Positions 36,074-43,857 of a DNA stretch of 64,000 bases are shown here, piece by piece (within the stretch, counting starts at the first letter, position 1; the number at the start of each line of letters is the position of its first letter). The notes beneath the pieces were generated by a model. It made no database searches, was not told the DNA's origin, and was given only the letters and a program-made list of their open reading frames with translations. The stretch is taken from positions 54,866 through 118,865 of the forward strand of contig JAVBLA010000025.1 of the NCBI GenBank assembly GCA_031553775.1, written 5' to 3'. The stretch comes from JAISFI01 sp031553775 (GTDB taxonomy: Bacteria > Bacteroidota > Bacteroidia > Bacteroidales > Azobacteroidaceae). A program made the position numbers and the translations under genes.

Positions 36074-37411
36074 TTATTTTTGGAATTTCAAAACAATTTG
36101 TCCGGCAAGGTTCCTGGCTTTACTAACAGATTCAGGATTATCTTTGTCTATCCCATAGGTTTGCGCTGCCGGAATCATAAGGACTGTGCCGGGAGCCACA
36201 TTGTTCGGATTACTGATAACCTGCTTGTTAGCGTCATAAATATATACCCAGAAAATTTTATCTCCAAACTCTCTCAAAGCAATAACCGTAAGCATTTCAC
36301 CCTGTTGAACCGTTATCTTTTTTTGTCCGGTAGAAACTGCCGGTGTAGGGGCATGTACAGGGGTTGTAGGTTTGACTTCCGGGGCTGTATTCTTTACCGG
36401 TTCCGGTTTCTTTTCCGGTGTATTCACAACCGGTTTTTGCATTATTTCAGGAATATTTTTTTCCGGCTCCGCTTTTTTGTCCGGAGCTTTATTTTCCGGT
36501 TCTGCTTTTTTAGCTGAAACTACAGTTTCTGCATCCGGCTTTTTATCCTCTCCGGTTGCTACAGCATCTTTCTGATCCTCTTCTTTCTGCGGAATACCTA
36601 ACAAAGGGGCAGCGATCTGCTCTTCAAATCTTCTTGACATACGCACCTCCTTCAGGCTATCCACATTTTCAATAATATTTCCGGAGGGTTTTACATACGA
36701 ACGCGACGCAACATCCTTCAAAGTCGTAATATATTCTTTTTTATTCGACCGGGTGATAAAATAATAAACACCATATAAAAGAACACAAAGAATCACAATG
36801 AAAATTATCGCAGAAAAAACCGGATACTCGCTAAAAAACCGTTTTCGGACTCTTTGAGTCTTCATTTTGGGTGGAGGAAGATTTTTAGGAAGAGTAACCA
36901 GCATCATTTCCGAACCACCTATCCGTTTCTCTAATATAGAAGATTTTTCTTTATTCGTATCTTCTATATCCGGAATGGTTTCAGATGGAATTTCCCGGAC
37001 TTCTTCAGCAACAGGAGATATTTTCGCCTCTTCTTCAATGGGTTCCCTGACGGGTTCCTGTTCTTCCGTAATGCATCCTGAAGGAATTTCCGGAACAACT
37101 GTTTCAGGAAAAGTAGATTGTTCAAATGGATTGATCAGATCATTCAGCTTTTTATCGGGAACATACGATATTTTCTGATGAGAAGGGATCAGGACTCTTT
37201 CGCCGGTATTTACATTGATACTTTCTCTCGCTTCTACTTCAATTTGTTTGAAAGTACCCCAGTTTTTTACTTTAACAATACCATCTTTCATAATGGCGTC
37301 TGCCATAACAACAAATAGCTCCCGGAGAAAAGTTTCAGCTTCCTTTTTGGTAATCTTCAGTTCTGCTGAAAGTTCATTGATAAGTTCCTGAATATTTATT
37401 TTTTCACTCAT
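36074..37411 (-). CDS. HU-domain protein fused to a membrane helix and a LysM domain
   Basis: The 445-residue protein has an HU/IHF-like DNA-binding domain at residues 1-95 (KNWGTFKQIEVEARESINVN, GERVLIPSHQKISYVPDKKL), an acidic linker, a basic patch (KMKTQRVRKRF) and one membrane helix at about 198-219. A Lys/Pro/Glu-rich stretch (about 290-362) leads to a LysM-like domain at 364-415 (KITVQQGEMLTVIALREFGD, APGTVLMIP). By the positive-inside rule the HU part is cytoplasmic and the LysM part periplasmic. It could therefore connect DNA to peptidoglycan; this is inference. It overlaps the preceding HU gene by 8 bp, and the two HU domains could pair. Confidence 0.85.
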   Translation of the reverse strand: MSEKINIQELINELSAELKITKKEAETFLRELFVVMADAIMKDGIVKVKNWGTFKQIEVEARESINVNTGERVLIPSHQKISYVPDKKLNDLINPFEQSTFPETVVPEIPSGCITEEQEPVREPIEEEAKISPVAEEVREIPSETIPDIEDTNKEKSSILEKRIGGSEMMLVTLPKNLPPPKMKTQRVRKRFFSEYPVFSAIIFIVILCVLLYGVYYFITRSNKKEYITTLKDVASRSYVKPSGNIIENVDSLKEVRMSRRFEEQIAAPLLGIPQKEEDQKDAVATGEDKKPDAETVVSAKKAEPENKAPDKKAEPEKNIPEIMQKPVVNTPEKKPEPVKNTAPEVKPTTPVHAPTPAVSTGQKKITVQQGEMLTVIALREFGDKIFWVYIYDANKQVISNPNNVAPGTVLMIPAAQTYGIDKDNPESVSKARNLAGQIVLKFQK

Positions 37412-37694
37412 CCGCAGAGTCCTCCTGTATTTTATCTTTTAACGAAGAAACAGGTTTGAATCCCACTACAGATTTGGGAGGCACCAAAAAACGCTTTCCG
37501 GTAGCCGGATGAACGGATATCCGTTCATTTCTCTTCTTCACTTCAAATGTACCTAATTGAGGAATAGTGAGAACATTCCCTTTGATCAACTGCATCGACA
37601 GAATGTTCACAGTAGCTGATAATTTGTTAGAAACATCATCACTATGCAGGTTTAAGCGTTTGCTTAAAGTTCGTAATAATTCGGAATGATTCAC
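37404..37694 (-). CDS. HU-family DNA-binding protein
   Basis: The 96-residue protein is a single HU/IHF domain. It has an N-terminal helical part (LRTLSKRLNLHSDDVSNKLSATVNIL), the beta-saddle start IPQLGTFEVKKRNERISVHPATGKRFLVPPKSVVGFKP and a short C-terminal helix. HU proteins dimerise and bend DNA. Its end overlaps the start of the HU-LysM fusion gene by 8 bp, so the two are translated together and may form a heterodimer. It lies 64 bp after rimO. Confidence 0.88.
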   Translation of the reverse strand: MNHSELLRTLSKRLNLHSDDVSNKLSATVNILSMQLIKGNVLTIPQLGTFEVKKRNERISVHPATGKRFLVPPKSVVGFKPVSSLKDKIQEDSADE

Positions 37695-37758
37695 CTTTTT
37701 TTAATTTTCGCGCTATATTACAAATAATCTACGAATAAAACAAAAAACATGCCAGTTT

Positions 37759-39057
37759 TTACCGTTCAAACCGGGCAAAAAGGTCAAAAGATTGCGATCC
37801 GGTAATTTTCAAAGGATATATATTTCCGGCCATAAGATTTTTATTTTTCTCCACAAGTACTTCCGGATCTACTTCCGGGGAATCAAAAGCGGTTCTTCCG
37901 ATCCAATAATCTTCTTCTTCCCGGTCGATCATTACATCCAGGATTTGTCCGATCTTTTCCTCACTTACAGCAAGGGCAATACGTTCCTGTATGGCCATCA
38001 GTTCATCCATCCGGGCCTGTTTGGTTTCGAACGGAATATCGTCCGTATAGTGGAGATTGGAATACGTTTGTTCTTCATCTGAATAGGGAAATGCTCCCAG
38101 GCGTTCAAAACGGGTAGTCCGGACAAAATCGACCAGTTCCCTGAAATCGTCTTCCGTTTCTCCGGGGTGTCCTACCAGCATGGTGGTCCTCAGGTGAATT
38201 CCAGGAACTTCTTCCCTGATTTTCCCGATCAATTCAATGGTTTCGGCCCGGGTGATATTCCGGCGCATCAGTTTCAACATCCGGTCGCTGATATGTTGCA
38301 AGGCAATATCCAGATATTTGCATACGTTATCCCGTTCCCGCATTACCCGCAACAGGTCGAATGGAAAGCGGGCCGGATAGGCATAATGCAAGCGGAGCCA
38401 TTCCACACCGGGAACATCAGATATTCTTTCTACTAATTCCGGTAAAGAGAATTTTTTATAGATATCCAATCCGTAGAAAGTCAGATCCTGTGCTATTAGC
38501 TGGAATTCTTTCACTCCCTGATCGACCAGCAGTTTCGTTTCTTCAACAATATCGTCTATGCTGCGCGACTGGTATTTGCCGGTAATAATAGGGATAGCAC
38601 AATAAGAACAGGTCCTGTTACAACCTTCTGCTATTTTGAGATAGGCATAATGAGCCGGAGTAGTCAGTATCCTTTCATGAGCCAGTTCCTGGTGGTAAGA
38701 TTTTCCGAGATCGGTAATCAGGCCTTTCCAGTTGAATTTGCCGTAAAAACGATCGACTTCCGGAATTTCCTGCTGAAGATCATTGAAGTATCTTTCCGAC
38801 AGGCAACCCATTACGAATAGTTTTTTGATTTTCCCTTTTTTCCTGGCTTCAGCAAAATCCAGAATCATTCCGATGGATTCTTCTTTGGCATCCCCAATAA
38901 ATCCACAAGTGTTGACAACAACAATTTCCCCATCGGGAGAAACAGGATCGTGAGCCACCGTGTATCCGTTGGCAACCAATTGGCGCATCAACAGCTCCGA
39001 ATCGACAAGATTTTTGGAGCAGCCTAAAGTAATGATATCTACCTTGTTTTTTTTCAT
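37759..39057 (-). CDS. rimO: Ribosomal protein S12 methylthiotransferase RimO
   Basis: The 432-residue radical-SAM enzyme adds a methylthio group to an Asp of ribosomal protein S12. It has an N-terminal UPF0004 domain with conserved Cys residues (IITLGCSKNLVDSELLM, VNTCGFIGDAKEESI, MGCLSERY), the radical-SAM motif GCNRTCSYCAIP (CxxxCxxC) and a C-terminal TRAM domain. The frame is open further upstream to 39099, but the conserved start is MKKNKVDIITLGC. Its ATG overlaps the ftsY stop (ATGA), so I place the start at 39057. Confidence 0.93.
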   Translation of the reverse strand: MKKNKVDIITLGCSKNLVDSELLMRQLVANGYTVAHDPVSPDGEIVVVNTCGFIGDAKEESIGMILDFAEARKKGKIKKLFVMGCLSERYFNDLQQEIPEVDRFYGKFNWKGLITDLGKSYHQELAHERILTTPAHYAYLKIAEGCNRTCSYCAIPIITGKYQSRSIDDIVEETKLLVDQGVKEFQLIAQDLTFYGLDIYKKFSLPELVERISDVPGVEWLRLHYAYPARFPFDLLRVMRERDNVCKYLDIALQHISDRMLKLMRRNITRAETIELIGKIREEVPGIHLRTTMLVGHPGETEDDFRELVDFVRTTRFERLGAFPYSDEEQTYSNLHYTDDIPFETKQARMDELMAIQERIALAVSEEKIGQILDVMIDREEEDYWIGRTAFDSPEVDPEVLVEKNKNLMAGNIYPLKITGSQSFDLFARFER

Positions 39058-40007
39058 TCTCCGAACAGAGAATCTACGAATTCTTTTTTCCGGAAACATT
39101 GAAGGTCTTCCATACCCTCACCCAGTCCGATATATTTCACCGGAATCCGGAAATGGTCGGAAATACCGATCACTACTCCTCCTTTGGCTGTTCCATCCAG
39201 TTTAGTGATCGCTAACGCATTTACTTCTGTAGCCGCAGTAAACTGTTTAGCCTGTTCAAAAGCATTTTGTCCGGTAGAACCATCCAGAACCAATAATATT
39301 TCGTGAGGAGCATCCGGTAAAACCTTCTTCATCACATTTTTGATCTTGGTTAACTCATTCATCAGGTTGATCTTATTGTGAAGCCTTCCTGCCGTATCGA
39401 TAATTACCACATCGGCATCGTTCGTTTTGGCTGAAGTGAGGGTATCGAATGCCACAGAGGCAGGATCGGACCCCATTTTTTGTTTGATAACGGGTACTCC
39501 TACCCTTTCTCCCCAGATAACAAGCTGTTCCACAGCTGCAGCACGGAAAGTATCGGCAGCTCCAAGATAAACTTTTTTACCGTTTTTCTTATACTGATAT
39601 GCTAATTTACCGATAGTCGTGGTTTTACCTACACCATTCACTCCCACAACCATGATCACATAAGGTTTTTTACTTTCGGGTACTTCAAAATCATCGCCGT
39701 CTTCCGCATTGTTTTCCGTAAGCAAAGCCGCAATTTCTTCCCGCAGGATACCTGTCAATTCGGCAGTATTTACATACTTATCCCTGGCAGCTCTTTTTTC
39801 TATCCGCTCAATAATCCTCAGAGTGGTATCAACGCCCACATCCGAGGTAATCAGAATCTCTTCCAATTCGTCCAATACATCATCGTCTACCTTGGATTTT
39901 CCGGCGATGGCACGCCCGATTTTCGAGAAAACATTTTCTTTGGTCTTCGAGAGACCTTTGTCCAAGGTTTCTTTTTTTTCCTTCGAGAAAAAGCTGAATA
40001 TACCCAT
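39054..40007 (-). CDS. ftsY: Signal recognition particle receptor FtsY
   Basis: The 317-residue GTPase targets ribosomes carrying membrane proteins to the Sec machinery. The NG domain is complete: VVGVNGVGKTTTIGKLA (G1), DTFRAAAVEQLVIW, IDTAGRLHNKINLM (G3) and ITKLDGTAKGG (G4). The acidic A domain is very short, as usual in this phylum. It is 91 bp downstream of the DUF4295 gene and overlaps rimO by 4 bp (ATGA). The gap shows no strong terminator. Confidence 0.95.
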   Translation of the reverse strand: MGIFSFFSKEKKETLDKGLSKTKENVFSKIGRAIAGKSKVDDDVLDELEEILITSDVGVDTTLRIIERIEKRAARDKYVNTAELTGILREEIAALLTENNAEDGDDFEVPESKKPYVIMVVGVNGVGKTTTIGKLAYQYKKNGKKVYLGAADTFRAAAVEQLVIWGERVGVPVIKQKMGSDPASVAFDTLTSAKTNDADVVIIDTAGRLHNKINLMNELTKIKNVMKKVLPDAPHEILLVLDGSTGQNAFEQAKQFTAATEVNALAITKLDGTAKGGVVIGISDHFRIPVKYIGLGEGMEDLQCFRKKEFVDSLFGE

Positions 40008-40097
40008 TGTTATAGTTGTTTTGTAAAAATGAAAAAACTTCCCCTCAAATAAAATTTTGAAAGGAAGTCCTTGTGATGATTATTTTAGCCGATTGTT

Positions 40098-40253
40098 TTA
40101 TTTCGCGAAATAATCTTTTACAGCTTCATTAGGAACCATTTCTTCTTTGAAACAATATGCTCCTGTTTTTGGCGATTTAACCATTTTAATCACCTTAGTA
40201 TAAGAACGTCCTTCGGATTTTTCGCGATATCCTGCTACGGTTTTCTTTGCCAT
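40098..40253 (-). CDS. DUF4295 small protein (ribosome-cluster protein)
   Basis: A 51-residue frame starts at ATG 40253 and reads MAKKTVAGYREKSEGRSYTK, continues through VIKMVKSPKTGAYCFKEEMV and ends in YFAK before TAA. It matches the DUF4295 family, found right after rpmG in Bacteroidota, and is basic like a ribosomal protein. It lies 12 bp after rpmG and 90 bp before ftsY. Function is unknown; a ribosome role is inferred from place and charge. Confidence 0.9.
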   Translation of the reverse strand: MAKKTVAGYREKSEGRSYTKVIKMVKSPKTGAYCFKEEMVPNEAVKDYFAK

Positions 40254-40265
40254 GACTTACTTGAT

Positions 40266-40454
40266 TTACTTGATTTCTTTATGTACAGTTACCCTCTTCA
40301 GGACAGCATTGTATTTTTTCAACTCCAACCTTGCAGTTGTATTTTTTCTGTTTTTGGTAGTAATATAACGGGAAGTGCCCGGCATACCACTTTCTTTATG
40401 TTCGGTACATTCCAGAATTACCTGTACCCTGTTTCCTTTTGCTTTCTTTGCCAT
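40266..40454 (-). CDS. rpmG: 50S ribosomal protein L33
   Basis: The 62-residue protein starts [20 protein letters not shown] and continues with [20 protein letters not shown]. This is the L33 form without the four zinc-binding cysteines; only one Cys remains. It lies between rpmB (17 bp upstream) and the DUF4295 gene (12 bp downstream). Confidence 0.95.
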   Translation of the reverse strand: MAKKAKGNRVQVILECTEHKESGMPGTSRYITTKNRKNTTARLELKKYNAVLKRVTVHKEIK

Positions 40455-40471
40455 TGTATAGGTCTCCTATA

Positions 40472-40711
40472 TTAACCGTTTATATACCCTTTCTCAGCAG
40501 CTTTTTTAATGGCTGCATCCAGGCCTATTTTATTGATAAGGCGTAATCCTGCTGCAGAAATGCTCAGGCTTACCCATGCATCCTGTTCTACCCAATAAAA
40601 TTTCTTGGTAAACAGATTGACATTAAATCTTCTCTTTGTTTTCACATTAGAGTGGGAAACATTGTTGCCTACAATAGCTTTTTTCCCTGTGATTTGACAA
40701 ATCTTTGACAT
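40472..40711 (-). CDS. rpmB: 50S ribosomal protein L28
   Basis: The 79-residue protein reads [20 protein letters not shown] at its start, then [17 protein letters not shown], the L28 signature. The C-terminal part is typical of Bacteroidota. It is the first gene of the rpmB-rpmG-DUF4295-ftsY-rimO-HU block. A -7-like TTACTTTG is visible upstream but does not fit the consensus well. Confidence 0.95.
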   Translation of the reverse strand: MSKICQITGKKAIVGNNVSHSNVKTKRRFNVNLFTKKFYWVEQDAWVSLSISAAGLRLINKIGLDAAIKKAAEKGYING

Positions 40712-40824
40712 TGTATTATAATGATTTATATTATTTTACTGATATATAACCAAATTCCTTGCCGTAATTCAGGGCGCAAAGTAAACAATTTTTTTTCTAA
40801 CTACCAAAAAAAATACAGACTTTT

Positions 40825-42072
40825 TTATTCGGCAATTATCATCTTATATAACATCAGCAGAGCCATATTGGTGGTACGCTGGATATTTTGTTCCCTCGAT
40901 TTACCGAAAATATATTTTTCAACCTGGGTTTTACCTTTATAACAGGCTGCAATATAGACGGTTCCTACCGGTTTTTCTTCGGTTCCACCATCAGGTCCTG
41001 CCACGCCGGAAGTTACTATGACACAGTCGGTTTGAAGCACCCGGAGGGCACCTTTCGCCATCTGCCTGACTACAGTTTCGCTCACTGCACCTTCTTTATC
41101 CAGATCAGCCGGGTTTACTCCCAATATTCCGGTTTTTACCTCATTGGAATAAGCTACTACTCCCCCTTTGAAATAACGGGAACTTCCAGGCCTGGAAGTA
41201 ATCAGATGCGCAATATTTCCACCCGTACAACTTTCTGCCAATCCTATTGTTATAGATTTTTTCTCAAGTATTTCTCCAAGTACGGTTTCAATCGGTTTAT
41301 CTTCTTCGGAAAAGATATTTTTCCCCAGTATTTCCTTTAATTTGTCTTTCTGCCTATCCATATCGGCCGACAAAGTTTTTTCATCTTCATCTTTGCCTGA
41401 CAGGCGTAAACGGATCAAACCGGGACTCGGAAGATAAGCCAGCCCGATATTACCCGGAAGCTCTTTTTCAAATGTATCCAGCTTCATTGCCAAACCCGAT
41501 TCGCTATAACCTTCCACCCAAGCCGTACGATACTGGATAAACATATCCTGTTTGAACGTTTCTTTCAGTCGCCCGAGGATTTCCTCCTGCATCAGCCATT
41601 TCATTTCATAAGGAACTCCGGGCATGGAAATCAGCACTTTACCGTCTTTTTCAAACCAGGTAGCAGGCGCAGTACCTACTTTATTCTGTATAACGGTGCA
41701 TGATTCGGGTACATATGCCTGTCCGTAAGTCAACGGATTGATCTCCCTCCCCAACCGGGCAAAAATCTCTTCCATATTCTTCAGCACATCCCCATCGAAA
41801 CGCAGGCTGCAATCGAAATATTTACACAAAGTTTTTTTGGTAATATCATCTTTCGTCGGACCGATACCACCTGTAAGCAGAATAATTGAAGATCTCAGGA
41901 AAGCTCTGTCGAAAGCCTTTTCAATATCCTTTTCATTATCGCCTACCGTTACGATATGACGCACTTCAAAGCCTATTTTATTTAATTCCCCGGCCATCCA
42001 GGCAGAATTGGTATCGATCACCTGACCGATAAGCAACTCGTCTCCAATAGTAATGATTTCTACGTTTACCAT
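40825..42072 (-). CDS. cinA: CinA-family protein (nicotinamide-nucleotide amidase)
   Basis: The 415-residue protein has an N-terminal molybdopterin-binding-like domain (about 1-165, VEIITIGDELLIGQVIDTNS, LTGGIGPTKDDITKKT) and a C-terminal amidase domain (about 255-415, GLAESCTGGNIAHLITSRPG, VTSGVAGPDGGTEEKPVGTVY). Family members recycle NMN by removing its amide and may hydrolyse ADP-ribose. The frame is open upstream to 42159, but the ATG at 42072 begins the conserved sequence and has a strong AGGAGG site 3 bp before it, rare in this phylum. I chose it for that reason. Confidence 0.92.
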   Translation of the reverse strand: MVNVEIITIGDELLIGQVIDTNSAWMAGELNKIGFEVRHIVTVGDNEKDIEKAFDRAFLRSSIILLTGGIGPTKDDITKKTLCKYFDCSLRFDGDVLKNMEEIFARLGREINPLTYGQAYVPESCTVIQNKVGTAPATWFEKDGKVLISMPGVPYEMKWLMQEEILGRLKETFKQDMFIQYRTAWVEGYSESGLAMKLDTFEKELPGNIGLAYLPSPGLIRLRLSGKDEDEKTLSADMDRQKDKLKEILGKNIFSEEDKPIETVLGEILEKKSITIGLAESCTGGNIAHLITSRPGSSRYFKGGVVAYSNEVKTGILGVNPADLDKEGAVSETVVRQMAKGALRVLQTDCVIVTSGVAGPDGGTEEKPVGTVYIAACYKGKTQVEKYIFGKSREQNIQRTTNMALLMLYKMIIAE

Positions 42073-42200
42073 ATTCCTCCTATGTATATTTTTTTCAAAT
42101 TCGATATTAATTGACCTGATTTTTCCTGTATACAAAAGAAATCTGACCCAAAAGTACAAATTATTTCCGAGACAATTTTTTGTTTTGAAGAAATAATTAT

Positions 42201-43460
42201 TCAGGCATCCTGCCGGGGTATACTTCCGATCCTGCTTAAACGCCGGATCAAAGTCGGATGCGAATAATGCCAGAAAACATACCAGGGATGCGGATTCAGA
42301 TTACTCAAAGCCTGCACGGATATTTTTTTCAATGCATTTGCCAAAGCTTCACCATACCCGAAACCGGCAGCATAGGCATCGGCCTGGTATTCATTTTTCC
42401 GGGATATCACATTGAAATACAAACCCGTAACAGCCGAAATCGGAGAAAAAAGCAGGGAAAAAGCGATCAGTCCCAGGTGAAAAGAAGGAATCTCCCCTCC
42501 TAAGGCCTCACTCAACCAGGGATTATCCAGAAACAGGGACAAAATAAACAGGGTAACTCCGGTAGAAATCACCGACATCACCAAAGCCTGTAAAGTATGC
42601 TTTTTCTTGTAATGTCCTATTTCATGGGCCAGCACAGCTACAATCTCTTCGATAGAAAGTTCTTCGATCAGGGTATCGTAAAGCACCACCCGTTTTTTAC
42701 TTCCCATTCCGCTGAAATAGGCATTGGCTTTGGTACTTCGTTTGGAACCATCTATCACATAGATATTTTTTAATTGAAAGCCGGCCTTTTTACAAAAATC
42801 TTCAATAGCTGTCCGTAGATTTCCTTCTTCCAAAGGAGTTTGTTTATTGAATAAAGGCACGATCCATTCGGAATAAAACAGGTTCATCAAGATGGAAAAA
42901 GCAGTAATAACGCCCCAGGCCAGCAGCCAGAACCAGGAGCCGGCATACTGATAAATGTACAGAACAACCGAAAGGATGACACCTCCCAACAGACAGGACA
43001 ATAGCAATCCTTTAATTGTATCGAGGGTAAACAGTTTGGGAGTGGATTTATTGAAACCGAATTTTTCTTCTATCACAAAGGTGTCGTACCAGGAGAAAGG
43101 AAGACCGATAACCTGGCTGCCTGCAAGTAAAATTCCAAAAAAAGTTAGTGGGAGCCAGATAAAATGTTGAGTAATGTGAATACGGACATACTCGTCTAAC
43201 CATCCGAACCCACCCAGAATTAAGATCAGCAAAATCAACAGGAAAGAAAAACCGCCTGAAAATAGTCCCAGACGACTGTTTTCTTTTGCATACGCCTGCT
43301 GACGGGCATATTTTTCTTCATCGTAAATTCCCTGTAGCTTTTCCGGTAAGACCGGGCTCATTAACTTACGGTTCAGGTAACTCAGGTATTGTTCCCAGCA
43401 GAAATCGAGGACAACGATTGAGATGATGATGTATAGGATCATTGGGTTTGTTTTTTTCAT
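42201..43460 (-). CDS. M48-family (Ste24-like) membrane metalloprotease
   Basis: The 419-residue protein has several membrane helices and the zinc motif HEIGH (in VAVLAHEIGHYKKKHT, about 279-294), with the third ligand Glu in SRKNEYQADAYAAGFG. The plan matches CAAX prenyl protease 1/Ste24 homologues, which in bacteria degrade or process membrane proteins. A TACCTTTG -7 box lies at 43462-43469, directly before the start codon, too close to give a leader; transcription may start elsewhere. Confidence 0.9.
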   Translation of the reverse strand: MKKTNPMILYIIISIVVLDFCWEQYLSYLNRKLMSPVLPEKLQGIYDEEKYARQQAYAKENSRLGLFSGGFSFLLILLILILGGFGWLDEYVRIHITQHFIWLPLTFFGILLAGSQVIGLPFSWYDTFVIEEKFGFNKSTPKLFTLDTIKGLLLSCLLGGVILSVVLYIYQYAGSWFWLLAWGVITAFSILMNLFYSEWIVPLFNKQTPLEEGNLRTAIEDFCKKAGFQLKNIYVIDGSKRSTKANAYFSGMGSKKRVVLYDTLIEELSIEEIVAVLAHEIGHYKKKHTLQALVMSVISTGVTLFILSLFLDNPWLSEALGGEIPSFHLGLIAFSLLFSPISAVTGLYFNVISRKNEYQADAYAAGFGYGEALANALKKISVQALSNLNPHPWYVFWHYSHPTLIRRLSRIGSIPRQDA

Positions 43461-43519
43461 GCAAAGGTAAGGTTTTTAGGTAAAAATGAAAAATGCATTC
43501 CATTATATAAAAAAATGAG

Positions 43520-43527
43520 TAGATTTG
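43520..43527 (+). promoter_or_regulatory. Candidate -7 box of the DUF2007-helicase pair
   Basis: TAGATTTG matches TAnnTTTG, 37 bp before the ATG at 43565. No TTTG lies at the usual -33 position. Confidence 0.4.
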
Positions 43528-43564
43528 CAAAATGAGTAGAAATCTCTGATTAATAACAATTATC

Positions 43565-43855
43565 ATGGAAAATCTGGTAACAATAAAAACATTTTTTGAA
43601 CCGACAGATTTACTCATACCAAGAAGTCTGCTTGAATCTGAGGGTATTGAGTGTTTTGCAAAGGATGAATATATGACAAGACTTCATCCGGGAACAGGAG
43701 TTGTCGGAGGGATTAAGCTTCAGGTAAGAGAGAGTGATGTTAACCAGGCTGTAGATGTCTTAATGAAAGGAGGTTTCCTTACGGAAGAAGATATGAAGCC
43801 TGATGGTTTTTACGAATATATCGGGAAAATTCTTGAAAAATTAAGGAAAAAATAA
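43565..43855 (+). CDS. DUF2007 protein
   Basis: The 96-residue protein consists of one DUF2007 domain (about 1-70, TIKTFFEPTDLLIPRSLLES, LQVRESDVNQAVDVLMKGGF) and a charged helical tail. The same domain heads the universal stress protein at 25092-26219. It ends 2 bp before the start of the helicase gene, so the two are translationally coupled. DUF2007 is described only as a putative signal-transducing domain; the target is unknown. Confidence 0.85.
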   Translation: MENLVTIKTFFEPTDLLIPRSLLESEGIECFAKDEYMTRLHPGTGVVGGIKLQVRESDVNQAVDVLMKGGFLTEEDMKPDGFYEYIGKILEKLRKK

Positions 43856-43857
43856 AT

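Noticed and set aside
40825..42159. Longer form of CinA starting at 42159
   Set aside because: The extra 29 residues are not part of the conserved domain, and a strong AGGAGG site marks the ATG at 42072.
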